64,000 nt of DNA. Origin: Botrytis cinerea B05.10 (taxonomy: Eukaryota > Ascomycota > Leotiomycetes > Helotiales > Sclerotiniaceae). Positions 25,298-36,888 of the stretch are shown in pieces; within the stretch, counting starts at the first letter, position 1; each line of letters begins with the position of its first letter. Location: positions 1,247,501 to 1,311,500 of the forward strand of contig NC_037313.1 in assembly GCF_000143535.2 (NCBI RefSeq), read 5' to 3'. The position numbers and the translations under genes are program-made. The notes under the pieces are model-generated. The model saw only the letters and a list, made by a program, of their open reading frames with translations. It made no database searches and was not told the DNA's origin.

Positions 25298-27247
25298 GTT
25301 CAAAAAATCGCTATGCATCTGTCTAAATCTGCTATCGTCTGCCGTTCATTCATCCAAGCTGCAGTCTCTCACGAGAGATAAATATCATTCTATAAACTCA
25401 TTTCCACCTATAATACCGACTACACCATGCTCACACATACACACATACACAGAATACAAGTAAGTAAATGCAAAGAAGCCAACACGTTCATCTGTCCCTC
25501 AGATACCCCACCCCATTACACCACACCACCTCGCCAAAAGCAAAAGAAAATATCGCAAGTACAGTTTATCGATACTCTCTTAACAAGCCCCTCGCCCCTC
25601 AAAAAAATAACAAAATCTAAACATCTAGATATCTATACTTCGTACAAAAGGCCATCGATTCAGATTTTCTCTTAGGCATGATAAATCATATTAAATTGAA
25701 TATGTAAAACAAAACAAAAAATAAAAAACAAATTACAAATTACAAATATTCGATATCTAATATCTAATCTAACAAACAAAAAGATTACTTAAATGTGAGT
25801 TTGCGGATGGAGATGAGGATGAGTAGGGAGGGAGGGAGTATTAGACGAGAGATGAGAAGTACGAAGGAAGATGAATATGATGAATAGGAATATCGAATGA
25901 ATGGTTGTGGATATGATGAATTCTGGTATGTATGCTAACTAGGGATGAATCTTCAATTGCAATACTCAATGCTCAATAGATCTCAATTGTCTTGTCATGT
26001 GATATCAATAGTGATTCTCGACGTGTGTCATGCGATCAAAGAAACATACGCAGAATCCAATGATGACAATTACGGTAAATAGCAAAGAAGGAAAAAAGTG
26101 TATGATGAGATCATGAATCGGTATTTCTAGCAGCGGGAAGGAAGAAGAAAAAAAAAAAAGAAGTAATTCATAGTTACCGATATCAACTACCCCGACTCGA
26201 GCCAAACTATAAATTTTTCTAGCTACGAAGTAACCCCAATCGCCGTCAGCATCACACCGCGATCGACGCTCATTCTCAACATTCCCCAACCCGATTATCG
26301 GGATTAATCCGTCATCTATGATCTAGCTAGCCCACGCAAGAGCCAAGAGCATTGCAAACCAAACAGTGGCAATTTTGACACCCAGAAACGACGTTTTAGT
26401 ATACGGTTTATTCCATGACGATCGGCTTGTCATTCTCGAACTTTCAGTGTTGAACACCGACATCATAGAAAGAAGAGCCGGCATGGTATGTAATTGATCT
26501 ACACCAATACCAACACCGTTACTCCCCAAAACTTCTGACGTACGTCCTCCCCACACAGAAAGAGAGCGAGAGAAAAAAAAAATCTTTCTTCCTAGAATGA
26601 TTCTTCCAGATTCTGAAGAAGATATGCACTGTCATGCAGCCTTGCAGTAGGGCTTACGCTAGGGCATCACTAGCCAGCATCCGGATATCCACAGTTATCC
26701 TCTTCCATGAGGCCGACACCTGACTGTTTGGCATTCGGTGAACAGACAGATTCCCAATTTTTTGGGGCCCCCTCGGTTGTGAAAATCTGTAATTCTAGAC
26801 CGAGTAACTCATGTGCCATGTGGCTATTGGGCTAAGTGTCGAAACGGTACCCCACCACTCGAACCGTTTCAATCGCACAATCGATAATCTAATCGATAAC
26901 CTAATTGATAAGCTGCTAGTGGTTACCCGACAGGACAATGTACGGAGTAAACAGGCGCTACTTCCTACGTGGACAACTTATCTGTATGCGGAAAACAAAA
27001 CTTGAACCCGAATGGTGTGCTATACTCTCGGGTCCAAGATACTATCCTCTAGACCCTATCATCCTGTACTATTCGAGAAGAAACTCTTGGAAAGTTCGGA
27101 AACTTCCGCCTCCAAATAGAATCCAAACCACTCTCAATTTTTCAGCAAAAGAACCCGACCATCTTCCAGATTTGTGCAAGGTAACCTCAAAGTTGCGTCT
27201 TTTGCCTCTAACTTCGAGGATACATTACGTGTGCTCCAATCCTAAGA

Positions 27248-28130
27248 CTACCTAGGTAACAGACATGCACTTGATTTCCACTCAAGTCCCGAGCCATGAA
27301 TCTCACAATGATACTGTAGATATTTTAGGAAATTGCTCGTAAAGGAAGAAAAAGGTTTCAATATCACAAAAAGCTTGAGATCCAAACTGGCAAAATCCTC
27401 GGAAAAGAGAGGTGGCGGTGTTAAGCTTTCAAGGATGGAATGGATGAATAGGGTCTTTTTGGTTCTGCACGGGGAGTATTTTCTCGTACCTAACATTAGC
27501 AACGGATAATATTCGGGTCTGTGCAAGCTTTTGAAAGTATCACATGATTTTGCATGTAGACATTTTGAGATGGGCTTGGAATGTTTGATGGGTAATGCGA
27601 GAACGCACGGTTGAGATTGATGGGATTGATGCTGTGATTGTGATTTTACCATAGATGAAAGCTTGTCAATGGAGTTTGCTTGTGCTTGAGAGTGCTGTTG
27701 CGGTCGATATGTGAGTCTCGTCTCATTTACACGTGACATTGCTATTTGCTGTATGTCATGAGGTTTCTTTCCTGTGCGGTCTCGACCATTCGACCACCGA
27801 TGAAACCAACCGGTGTCAGTAGCAGCACGAGCGGTGTTACTTACCGTTTTGCTTAAAGACGGCAGAGTAGCTGATATGTAGCCGGGCATTCTTGTTGCAT
27901 ATTCCGGGGCAATCATGGACCAGTCGATTGATAGAGTAGAATGCTTGACATGGATGGATCATGATGTACGGACTCCGTAGGTAGGTCTTCGGATGTTCAC
28001 ATGCTCCAAGTTCTGGGCATTGGAAATGGCATTGCTTTCGTGGCCATGGCAGAGCATGACAAGTAGCACACAAGCCGTCAATTTCATTCATGTTTCTCGG
28101 CGTCGTATTTGGGAAATCAGAGCAGATCAT
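27248..28130 (-). CDS. Doubtful hypothetical ORF pair in the gene desert
   Basis: Two overlapping minus-strand frames, 28130-27837 (97 codons, Cys-rich: LCATCHALPWPRKQCHFQC) and 27916-27248 (222 codons), share a GTAAGT near 27840 that would serve as a 5' splice site for either. The second frame is rich in Gln, Ser and His in its middle (QQHSQAQANS, SQSQHQSHQSQ) and otherwise featureless. I recognise no domain and see no convincing exon chain, so this may be chance. It is recorded because a 222-codon frame is unusually long for non-coding DNA of this composition. Confidence 0.2.
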
Positions 28131-29570
28131 ATGAGAGAAAAGGAGCAGGAGCAGGAGCTTCGAAGGGAGAGAAATGTTTCAAAACCCTTATCTCAAAATC
28201 GAATTCTAACGCCCATCCATTGAAGCCTCCGAAGGAAGATAATCCTACGCAGAGGACCATTCGCAATCAAAGTAAGGTTTTACCATCCAGAAATAAAGTT
28301 ATGGCTGTGTTCATCCCAATCTACTTTGATGATTATGCAAGGTACCCGATCTGAGATTATTTTTATTCTCGCGGTGGATGATACGAGGAGCAGCAATACT
28401 ACCGACACATTGATTGATTGCTTGAAAGATGACGATAGCTTCAATATGAATCAAATTGTCAATCATGACGATAATCCGAGAAATAAGATTGAAGAGAAAC
28501 AAGTCATCTCCCGCCGGATTTCGACCCCCGATGCGGTTTTTATCGATAATCAAAATGCTGATAACACGGACGCATGTGAAATGGGGGGAGGGGGAGGGTG
28601 ATTGGAACTGGGTGGCTTCACAACACTTTGATAGCTTTGATAGGGCTCTGAAAATTTGGAAGAGAGTCATCCTCACATACCGCAAGACCTCTTCTCGGGA
28701 CATTTGGGAAACAGATGCAGTTTGAGAGAGGAACATGGCGTGATGGAGTGGGTGAATTGGATGAATAGAATGAATTAGCAATTGGTATCACATCATATCG
28801 ATCATTTGCGTTACCAACCGCATTACGATTCGTACCGAGCACTAATGGAAAACTTCTCGATTCGTTCCGTAATACTCTTCCCCTCTGTCGGGGATGCAGA
28901 TGCAGCATGAAAAGTCTGATGGAAGGATTGATTATCTTAGGTAGGCGTAAGGCTCGAGAGAATATGAGAATATGACGGTACCTGTGTAACTGTGCATATT
29001 TAGTTTGCATGCGTGGATTGTTCTTCTCGTAAACTGTACGAAGTACGTGTGTTGGGTGCATAAAAAGATTGATTGATGGTCCAATTTGGAATTCCGCTGT
29101 ATTCTATCGCCGCAGGTGTGCTAAATCTTGATTCGTGATTCGTGAGTCGTGACAACTCAGCTCATGGAAACGCGTTGCTTGCAGTTTGCTGGCGTTTTAG
29201 CTTGAACCTGCCATGCTATGTGTGCCATGGATAAAAACTTCTCTCTTACTTTTTCATCATGCAGGGGAGATCACACCTAGAACATCATACATGCATAGAC
29301 TTCTCACTAACGCATCCAGGATTCCAGGTAAAGACTGATATCGACATCTGATTGGAGGGGAGGGATGAAACGGGATATTTCGTGCCTGGCTAAGCCTTTC
29401 TACGACCAAATATCTGGGTAATGTTGTTGTCCTATTGGAGTAAATTTTGGACGGTGGTATCACTAACGGAACGCTCCCTCTGTACAGAGTAGGGGATTTT
29501 TCAGGGGCAATTGCCTAATCAATAAAAGCTGTACCTGGCTGACTCTTGTCCGTGGTCTCGGTGTGTGTAC

Positions 29571-29659
29571 TCTGGATTCTGCATTCTGCATTCTGAACTC
29601 TGCATTCTGAACTCTGAACTCTGAACTCTGAACTCTGAACTCTAAGCTCTGAACTCTGT
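29571..29659. repeat. Heptanucleotide minisatellite (CTCTGAA / ATTCTGC variants)
   Basis: About twelve 7-bp units in tandem, starting as ATTCTGC variants and becoming uniform ACTCTGA. Because 7 is not a multiple of 3, all three frames on a strand read the same cyclic peptide; the minus strand gives an EFRVQSS/EFRVQNA-like pattern. Confidence 0.9.
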
Positions 29660-30060
29660 ACTTACTACTGGCTACAGACGGAGCCTTGGGAAAAAGCTGG
29701 GTCCAATGTATTTTCTTCTCGTGGTAAGTGGAGTACGGATGGAGTGAGCATGGAGTGAAAATGGAGACGAATGAAATCATTATGGGAATCAGAATCTCGG
29801 GAATTTCCTGGTGTTAGAAATTAAGGGAATAATCTAAAACATTGAAGAAAAAGAAATTGTCGTTTTGTATCGTGGTATGTGAGGAATGCGCTGAGCCTCC
29901 CTCTCCCTCGACACATTCCTAAGGGTTGTCAGGTAATTAGGTTGTGATATGGCGAGACACATTGAGGCCTTGTCAATGGCGATGTCCTTCATGCCAATAG
30001 TGCGTAGTGCCGCGCATGGAAACCAACACAGTGCCGATGGTATGAGCCAGTCGTGCCAGT

Positions 30061-30091
30061 CGCCAGTCTCCAGTCTCCAGTCTCCAGTCTT
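30061..30091. repeat. CCAGTCT heptamer repeat
   Basis: Four tandem CCAGTCT/CCAGTCG-type units. Confidence 0.85.
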
Positions 30092-30549
30092 CCGTGTCAG
30101 ATGCCAGTGGCAGCGATTCCACTGGAGCGAGTTAAACTGCGGCCAGCTAGTAGTATTCCTGCGCAGTAGACGGTGAACCCATGTTTGCAAGAGAGAGAGA
30201 AACGGACCTGGGTCAAGAATTGGAATACGATACGGACATCTGATTGGCTGGTGATCCTCGAGAAAGAACCTGCAGAAACAAAATGATACCCATACAGTCC
30301 AATTTGACCACATCGTACCCAGGTGGAGGCAGTGAGCATTCATTTTTTTCCATCCTAGCTTCCTCGAGTTTGAAGTCCTCGTCTTCCCTTCCCTTCCCTT
30401 CCTTCCCAGTACGTGCCAGTCTCCCCGACTACGCTTCCCAAGCTCCCAGCTCCACTTATTATTGGTCAATCACGGCTTATATCCCTGCAGTCCCACTTTT
30501 GTCCCTTCCTTCCCTCGTGTTTTCCGCTGAATCATGAGCGCTAACCTCT

Positions 30550-31155
30550 TCCGGCAAGGCGGCCCTTAGCATAATTTACACAACTCTAGACTTTCTGTAA
30601 TGAATAGTGCACATTATTCATCATCGGCACATCTCTTTTCGCTCCCTCACACTTTCGTACATTAATACATCACACACCACACACCACACACTCACTTCCC
30701 TCCTCTCATTCCTTTTTAAAGATCTCAAGATCCAGAATCCGATTAGTATCTGTCAATCCTTCAGAATACTACATTACACTCCTTCTTCCCTTTTCTAAAA
30801 ACAACAGCCAGCCTGTGCAATCCTTCCTCCTCACTCACTCACTGCAAGTCAGCTTGAAGCCTTCATAAAGAATCCATCTCCCTCCACAATCACATCACAG
30901 TCAAACAAACATCCTCTCACTTCCACATTCTTTGCTCCAGCCTTGCTCACCACCGAGAAATATCAGCTTTCTCACCTCCTTCCTTTTAAGATCGATATCA
31001 AATCATTGAAATTGCAAGCCATTTTCATATCACACTCCCTCGAGACTTCACTTGAATTCCAAACTTGAGTTTTTGTTTAAAAGACTCAATCCAAAGATAC
31101 CCATACCCAATAAACAATCTCTCACGAACGATAAAACAAACAAATCACCGTCAAA
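30550..31155 (+). promoter_or_regulatory. Pyrimidine- and CA-rich upstream region of the barwin-like gene
   Basis: The 600 bp before the ATG at 31156 are strongly biased to C, T and A, with CACACACCA and TCCTCACTCACTC-like stretches. This is typical of leaders of strongly expressed fungal secreted-protein genes. No specific factor site was identified. Confidence 0.4.
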
Positions 31156-32202
31156 ATGAAGTACACAACTGCTATCCTTTCTGGTCTCTTGGCCGCTACC
31201 GTGGTAGCTCAACCCCACGCTCGTCACCAACATGCCGCCAGACACGAAAAGCGAGATGTTGAGTGGGTTACAGAAGTCGAAATGGTCACCGAAACAGTCG
31301 ATTATACTACCACCGTCTGGGTTTCTTCTGGTCAATTAGCTGCTGCAACCAGCAGTGTGGCTCCATCTGTTACTCCTACAACTTTGGCAACCAAGCCAAA
31401 GTCATCTGCCGCTTCCTCCACTTCCATTCCAAAGTCTACTGCCGCAGCCAGTAGCTCCGAAGAACCAAGTTCCTCATATGTCGCACCATCTTCTTCCTCA
31501 GTCGCTTCCGTCGCTGCCCCATCTACTACTTCCATCGCTTCCGTCGCTGCTCCCTCTACTACCTCCGAAGTTGTAGTCCCAACCACTTCTTCTACCTCCA
31601 TCGCATCAGTTGTGGCCCCAACCACCTCTAGTGTCGCGCCAGTTGTTGTCCCATCCTCAACCAGCACCACACCAGTCGCCACCCCAACCTCCATCAGCGT
31701 TGCACCAGTCGTCACCCCAGTCTCAAGCGTTGTTGCTCCCGTGTCAAGCGTTGTTGCCCCCGTCGTCAGCTCAGTTTCAAGCATTGTTGCCCCAGTCTAT
31801 GTTGCATCCTCATCCAGCGCGGCTGCTCCAGCATCAACCTCAGCATCAAGCTCTTCTTCTGGATCCAGCTCTGGAGTCTGCCCCCCCGGTTCTCCATGCT
31901 CTGGAGATATCACTTTCTACGAAGCTGGTCTCGGAGCTTGCGGAATTACCACCGATGGATCCAGCTTTGCAGGTGTTGCCCTTCCCGTTGGCCTCATGGG
32001 CTCCCTTTCAAACAGCAACCCATACTGCGGAAAGACAATCACCATCAAGTGTACCTCCACTGGTAAGACCACTCAAGCAACTGTCATTGATAAGTGCATG
32101 GGATGTGAGGGCAACTCCATCGATCTCACCAACTTCGCCTTTGATCAACTTGCTGAAGAAGCTGTCGGCCGTACTCAAGCCACTTGGTACTTCAATGAAT
32201 AA
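31156..32202 (+). CDS. Secreted Ser/Thr-rich protein with C-terminal barwin/RlpA-like (expansin-like) domain
   Basis: An intronless ORF of 348 aa. Residues 1-18 are a clear signal peptide (MKYTTAILSGLLAATVVA), followed by a Lys-Arg at 32-33 that fits Kex2 processing. Residues about 60-238 are a Ser/Thr/Ala/Pro/Val linker with loose repeats of the type VAAPSTTSIAS and SSVVAPV, likely heavily O-mannosylated. Residues about 249-348 form a double-psi beta-barrel of the RlpA/barwin/expansin type: DITFYEAGLGACG, VALPVGLMG, CGKTITIKC, VIDKCMGC and IDLTNFAFDQLA. Paired cysteines are in the expected places. The architecture matches fungal Asp f 7-like allergens. The protein probably acts in the cell wall or outside the cell. 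Enzyme activity is uncertain, since expansin-like domains loosen polysaccharides without proven hydrolysis. It stands alone at the edge of the gene desert. Confidence 0.9.
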   Translation: MKYTTAILSGLLAATVVAQPHARHQHAARHEKRDVEWVTEVEMVTETVDYTTTVWVSSGQLAAATSSVAPSVTPTTLATKPKSSAASSTSIPKSTAAASSSEEPSSSYVAPSSSSVASVAAPSTTSIASVAAPSTTSEVVVPTTSSTSIASVVAPTTSSVAPVVVPSSTSTTPVATPTSISVAPVVTPVSSVVAPVSSVVAPVVSSVSSIVAPVYVASSSSAAAPASTSASSSSSGSSSGVCPPGSPCSGDITFYEAGLGACGITTDGSSFAGVALPVGLMGSLSNSNPYCGKTITIKCTSTGKTTQATVIDKCMGCEGNSIDLTNFAFDQLAEEAVGRTQATWYFNE

Positions 32203-33279
32203 ATCACCCAATCCCTTTTTTCTCGACTTTCACAACTTTGATATTCTGATTTCTACGAATATTCAAGATCAAGTCAAAAACTCAATTCTCATTCTCCTGG
32301 ATATAACTATCGCCACTTCGATAAAACAGAAAGAGTCGATCTCTTTCTCATCTATGGCTTTTGCATCATGGCTTCTTTTTGAAAAAGATAGTCGACGAAT
32401 TTCTTTGGGATATCACATCATTGGGGTGTTTTTTTATTCATGGTTGTTGGTTTGGTTCATACTTTGATTTTTGGAGAATTTTTACGAGAGTTTGAGGGGA
32501 AATATCCTATGCATGGAATGGTTATGAACAGGTCAAATCATCGCATTACTTGTTTGGCTTGGCGTTTTGGACCCCGCCATGGGACTCTACGTTCATACGG
32601 TCTTCGGAAAAAGGAGCACATGCATTTCGCGATACCATAACCATGTTATGCAGTGGAAAAGATAAAAGCTTGAGGCAAAGGAAGGCGGGTGGATGTTTCA
32701 TATTGAAAAGCAAAACTTGAAAAAAGCAACATGAAAATGGAGATATATTCAGAGACAAAACAAAATGAAACTTTTCAGAAAGAAAATAGCTTCTTGTACA
32801 TACAATATTACTTTACGATAGACTTAGTGTTTTGATTTAACACAAAATTTGCTACGATTTTTCACACATACACGTCTATCTCTTTATTGGATTTTGAATT
32901 AGTGACTTGGTGACAACTGACTGTTGATCGCAATTTCGACAATACGAATGAGGGTCTGTGATATTGAATGGATAGAAGGGATAGGTAGAGATACAAGGTA
33001 GGTATTGTTTATGACTTCTGCGCACAGCCCGTCCGTTCTGTGCTTCTTTTTTCTTTCCTTTCCTTCCCTTCCCTTCCTTTCTTCCTTCATGCCACATCCC
33101 ATCCCCAACCCCAATCCCAATCCCACCTTCCAACGACTATCAAATTACAAGTTCACAATCCTGTTTTCGAATCTACCTCCCTGCATACTTATTCATCAAC
33201 TCAACTCTAACTTGATATTATGTTATATCCTATTATCCACATTCCTATGTATATCTATATTCATATCCATCTATATACC

Positions 33280-33319
33280 ATTCTTATTCTTATTCTTATT
33301 CTCATTCTTATTCTCATTC
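33280..33319. repeat. ATTCTT hexanucleotide array
   Basis: Six or more ATTCTT/ATTCTC units in tandem. Confidence 0.9.
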
Positions 33320-33397
33320 ACCCACATCCCCACCCCTCCTCCTTCCCTCCTCCTTCCCTTCCCTTCCCCCACCTACATTTTCATCTTCACCCTACCC

Positions 33398-33419
33398 TCC
33401 CCCGCCCCGCCCCGCCCCG
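33398..33419. repeat. CCCCG pentanucleotide array
   Basis: Four CCCCG-type units, notably GC-rich in an AT-rich setting. Confidence 0.85.
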
Positions 33420-33758
33420 ACTCACCAAGAAAAAGTACAAAGCATACCATAGGGAATGGGGGGACAGAGCAGGGAGAAGAAAGTAAGTTACTGTTACTTA
33501 ATTACCGAAGTATGTAGCGAGATACCATTTAAACCCGTGAATGCACCTATATCATACCCATAGCTACGATTACAATCCCAATTATGACTACGCAAATCAA
33601 CATTCTCCAAATGCAAAACAAAACGGGTATAATTAACTAAAACCTAAGAATGCACGTAATCCTCTATATCCACCCGATCTCTACATTATCCATCAACACC
33701 CCCCTCTCTTCCTATGCCATCACACTCAAGACCAAATCATCAACCCAGCATCCTATTA

Positions 33759-36515
33759 CTACCGATTTAAACTTAATAACCCCTCAATATACCTCTTCGT
33801 ATCCAACCCTAACCCCGCTGCTCCCCACCCCGCATCCGCGGTAGCTCCTGTTCCTGCTCCTTGACCACCCATTCCCCACCCCGCATACCCATATCCGTAA
33901 CCTCTTCCTTGTCCCGCCTCCACATAATCACTCGCCCTCCTAATCAGAAAAATCTCTTTATCCATATTCCTTTCTCCTGCATTTCCCTCAACACCACCAT
34001 CATCCAAAAACGGATGTGCAGGCCCACTAACCACTGTACTCTGTGTTTGCGCCTTACTATTTGCTTTGGTGCTCGCATCCATATCTTTATTCTTCTTTCC
34101 TTTATCACTCAATTCCCCCATAAAACTTCTACTTGTCTGACTTTCCGCTGAGTTTTCGGGTATAAGTGGCGGAATTTTGACTTTCGAAGTCGAATTTGTA
34201 GTAGATTCGGGAGATGCAGGGGGAGGTGCAGGAATGCGAGTCCAAAGAATCCAATAGCCTCTTGATGTTTTAGCCGTACGTTCTAATGTGTTCTTATCAG
34301 TAGTCGTAGCAATATATGTGTGCATAATTTGTAGATGTGTATTTAGCGCTTCGATTCGAGTCCAAGGGAGACTATCCACTTGTTCTTGTGTTTGAACTTG
34401 TTGAGGATCTGGTATATTAGGAATATTTGAGTCGAGAGTTAGAGTTTTGGGGTCCCAGAGAAGATCATATATTGGAGCTGTTGGATTCTTCGTATTTGCA
34501 AAAGGAGAAATCGGAACCTCTGGTTTAGGTGCTCGGAAAGATGTGGATTTGAGAAGAGGTTTGATGAGAGACTGGAGTTGTTTATGAAGAGAACGGTATA
34601 AACCCTTCAAAGCTAAGATATCTGCTCGTAATTCGAAAAGAAAAATGAAAATGAACGGTTTACTTGCATAAGCCACGACTCTTAGCTTTTTTACTTTATT
34701 TCGATCTTGACTTTCAAATGAAGCATTAGAATGGCCTGTACCTTCCGAACCGCTCGCGTTCTTGAACGATGTGCCAAAGTCTGAATAATCAATACTGATA
34801 TCAGCTTCCTGGCGAGCATCTTCTTCGCGTTCCAATTCTACTGTTAAGGTACGGAGTACAAGTCGATGGTTTTGACCCTCGAGGTCTTCGTCTTCATCGT
34901 TAGAATCCACGAGTAAAGTCACTTCACTATCCATATCACCCATTAGACCTACTAGATAGTGCCCTTTAGAATCGTCTGACTCCTGTATAGGTGCCGGTGT
35001 TCCAGTTGTACCCGCAACACCATTAATTGAAGAAACAAGGGTAGATGTGTTACTCGAGGGTCTGCTACGCTCTTCTTCTTTCGCTGCAGATCCGCCTAAA
35101 GACCAATGAGTCCCATAACCGAATTTTAGGTATTGCGCAAGCTTTCTACCCTTTGATTCACCATCTGTGCTTTCAGTGCCTTCGGTACTTGTATAACTGG
35201 CGGGATTCCTGTGAGCCTTCGGGTATGGCGGTACGGATTTGAGTTTAGGTTGATCAATTTGATTATCTTGTTGCACCACTGGTCTAGGCTCGACTGCACT
35301 GATACTTGAAGATCGACTAGGCGCAGGTCCATCGTTAGGTCCATCATGAATTGGTATCTCTTTACTGAGACTAGATGTTGGTCGGGCGGTATTCTTTGTA
35401 TCTCCAAGTTTGGAGTCAAATCGTGGCCTGGGCTTAGACGATTTTTTTGGGCGACGGGTAGAAGAAGGATTGTCAATGACTCCATAGGCATATGGTCCCC
35501 ATCTATAGAGATCTTCAACCCAATGCGAAATATCTTTAATTGATTTCCTTGACAAAGCTCCAGTTCCGAAGAAAATTGCACCATCTTCTGCTGCAGGTTC
35601 ATTTCCAGAACCCAACCAAGGAGCAGGTTGTTTGGAGCGATCGGTAAAGCCTTTACTGGTGTCTTCTTTCAAATCCGATCGCGCATCTCCGAATCTTGAG
35701 ACTATCACATCCACAAGCCCATCCATTTGTCCAACAAATCCTTCAAGGACTTCTCTCTCGCCACTGCCCCTTTCTTCCTCTCCGACTCCTACCCCAAGTT
35801 CTCCGCATGCAGCAACTTTTATCCCCCCATATAGATTGTTGGCAGGATTGCCATGCATAAGCACATTCCATGTCGAAAGATATGTATCCCAGTATCTACC
35901 CAAAATGCTCACAAATTTGGAACGCCTAGTTCGAACAAAGAGGGCGCTCATCGAAGCAGCATGATGAAGGAGAAAAGTTGAGTGTGCTCTTAGTACGTCT
36001 GCCAGGAGTAATATCGCAGGCTTAACTTCTCGAGAGGAATATTCGACGGTCCCTAGTTCCTCGGCAGGTTTTCCTTTGGTAGCTGGTGTCTTTGCTGTGC
36101 CCGGCAATATCGTGAGATTGATCGACTAAGCATGTTAGCACAATGAAGAAACTCAAGAACGAAGATTACGAACAGCTAATATCCACCAGCCAGATTCTAA
36201 TTCATGAAGAATAATGCGAGATTTCTCAGTCTCTATGGTATTCACGGATTTACCTTCAGAAAAACTCCTACCAAATTCTACCATTCCCTGAGCAAGCCCA
36301 ATCTGTCTTAATTGTTCATTCTTTTGCTCCTTCGCAAAAGCGCGCGCCTCTTTCGTATCCGTGAGGACACTTCTCTGGTGTTCATTTTGCTTGATCGAGG
36401 GGTAATAGTAAACGATTTGATTGTCGAGTGTATCATCGGTAGACCCTAAGGAAGGATTGTAGATGGCTAGAAAGCCTAATTGCGCGGGTACTACCTTTCG
36501 GTGTTGCTCAGACAT
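33759..36515 (-). CDS. CCZ1: Vacuolar fusion protein CCZ1 homologue
   Basis: Two exons (36515-36174 and 36125-33759) encode 902 aa. Intron 36126-36173 (48 nt, GTTCGT..CTTAG) joins GWWILA to SINLTILPG, restoring the end of the first longin domain. The N-terminus (PAQLGFLAIYNPSLG, QIVYYYPS, then a Ser/Glu-containing helix) is the CCZ1/INTU/HPS4 first longin domain, residues about 1-120. The next block (LLLADVLRAHSTFLLHHA, SKFVSILGRYWDTYLSTWNVLMHGNP) is the conserved continuation. Residues about 250-520 are long and charged, with acidic DSNDEDEDLEGQ; the C-terminal part includes YWILWTRIP. CCZ1 pairs with MON1 as the guanine nucleotide exchange factor for Ypt7/Rab7 on late endosomes, autophagosomes and vacuoles. 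It shares a 373-bp divergent promoter region with the formyltransferase gene. Confidence 0.9.
36126..36173 (-). other. CCZ1 intron
   Basis: On the minus strand GTTCGT starts at 36173 and CTTAG ends at 36126. An AACATG sequence lies near the expected branch position. Both exon frames match across it. Confidence 0.85.
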
Positions 36516-36888
36516 TTCATGATTGAGGGACTCAATGAGAGAAAGACGATGATATAAATATATTGTAGATCATTTATTGATTGAATCGCGTCGGTCACTT
36601 CTCAAATTGGTGCGGAAGTAAATGTCCGGCTATGGGGAAGCTTAGTGTTTGATTGAGGTGATGCAATTCGTGGGTCAAATGCATGGCACAGGACATGCGA
36701 TTTCAGGTTTGCTTACATAAACTATTCAGAGTTGGCAGCACGTGACGCAAAAAGATTCGCATAGGAAAATTGATGGAGTGGTGGAAGTAGCTCGAGAATT
36801 GTGATTTTAAGAAGTCATCGGTCTGACCTCGACCATTATCCATGTGTAGCGTAGACTGAATTTGTGCTGACTGCAATTATCCACAATC
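36516..36888. promoter_or_regulatory. Divergent promoter region of CCZ1 and the formyltransferase gene
   Basis: The 373 bp between two divergent start codons must carry both promoters. No TATA box at a standard place or known factor site was identified. Confidence 0.5.

Larger units (their letters stand above)
20773..31155. other. Large gene-free tract, right part of the gene desert
   Basis: No convincing protein-coding gene is seen in about 10.4 kb. It contains a 16-G run, a 29-T run, a 20-A run and a CTCTGAA-like heptanucleotide array. The longest frame in the desert lies at 27248-27916 (222 codons, minus). The last about 600 bp (30550-31155) are C/T- and A/C-rich, as expected for the leader of the gene at 31156. 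Confidence 0.55.
32203..33758. other. Intergenic region between two convergent genes, with simple repeats
   Basis: No gene seen. The first few hundred bases are likely the 3' untranslated region of the barwin-like gene, and the last few hundred that of CCZ1 on the other strand. Between them lie C/T-rich tracts (33050-33090), an ATTCTT hexamer array (33280-33319) and a CCCCG array (33398-33419). Confidence 0.6.

Noticed and set aside
26323..26556. Minus ORF with a hydrophobic tail (possible small membrane protein)
   Set aside because: Seventy-seven codons, no signal or linked exon. Not enough to call a gene.
31332..31784. 150-codon minus ORF of Val/Glu/Gly/Thr
   Set aside because: Antisense shadow of the Ser/Thr/Ala/Pro linker of the barwin-like protein.
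33005..33517. 170-codon plus ORF rich in Phe, Leu, Pro and Ile
   Set aside because: It runs through C/T-rich and ATTCTT repeats. The composition is that of the repeats, not of a protein.
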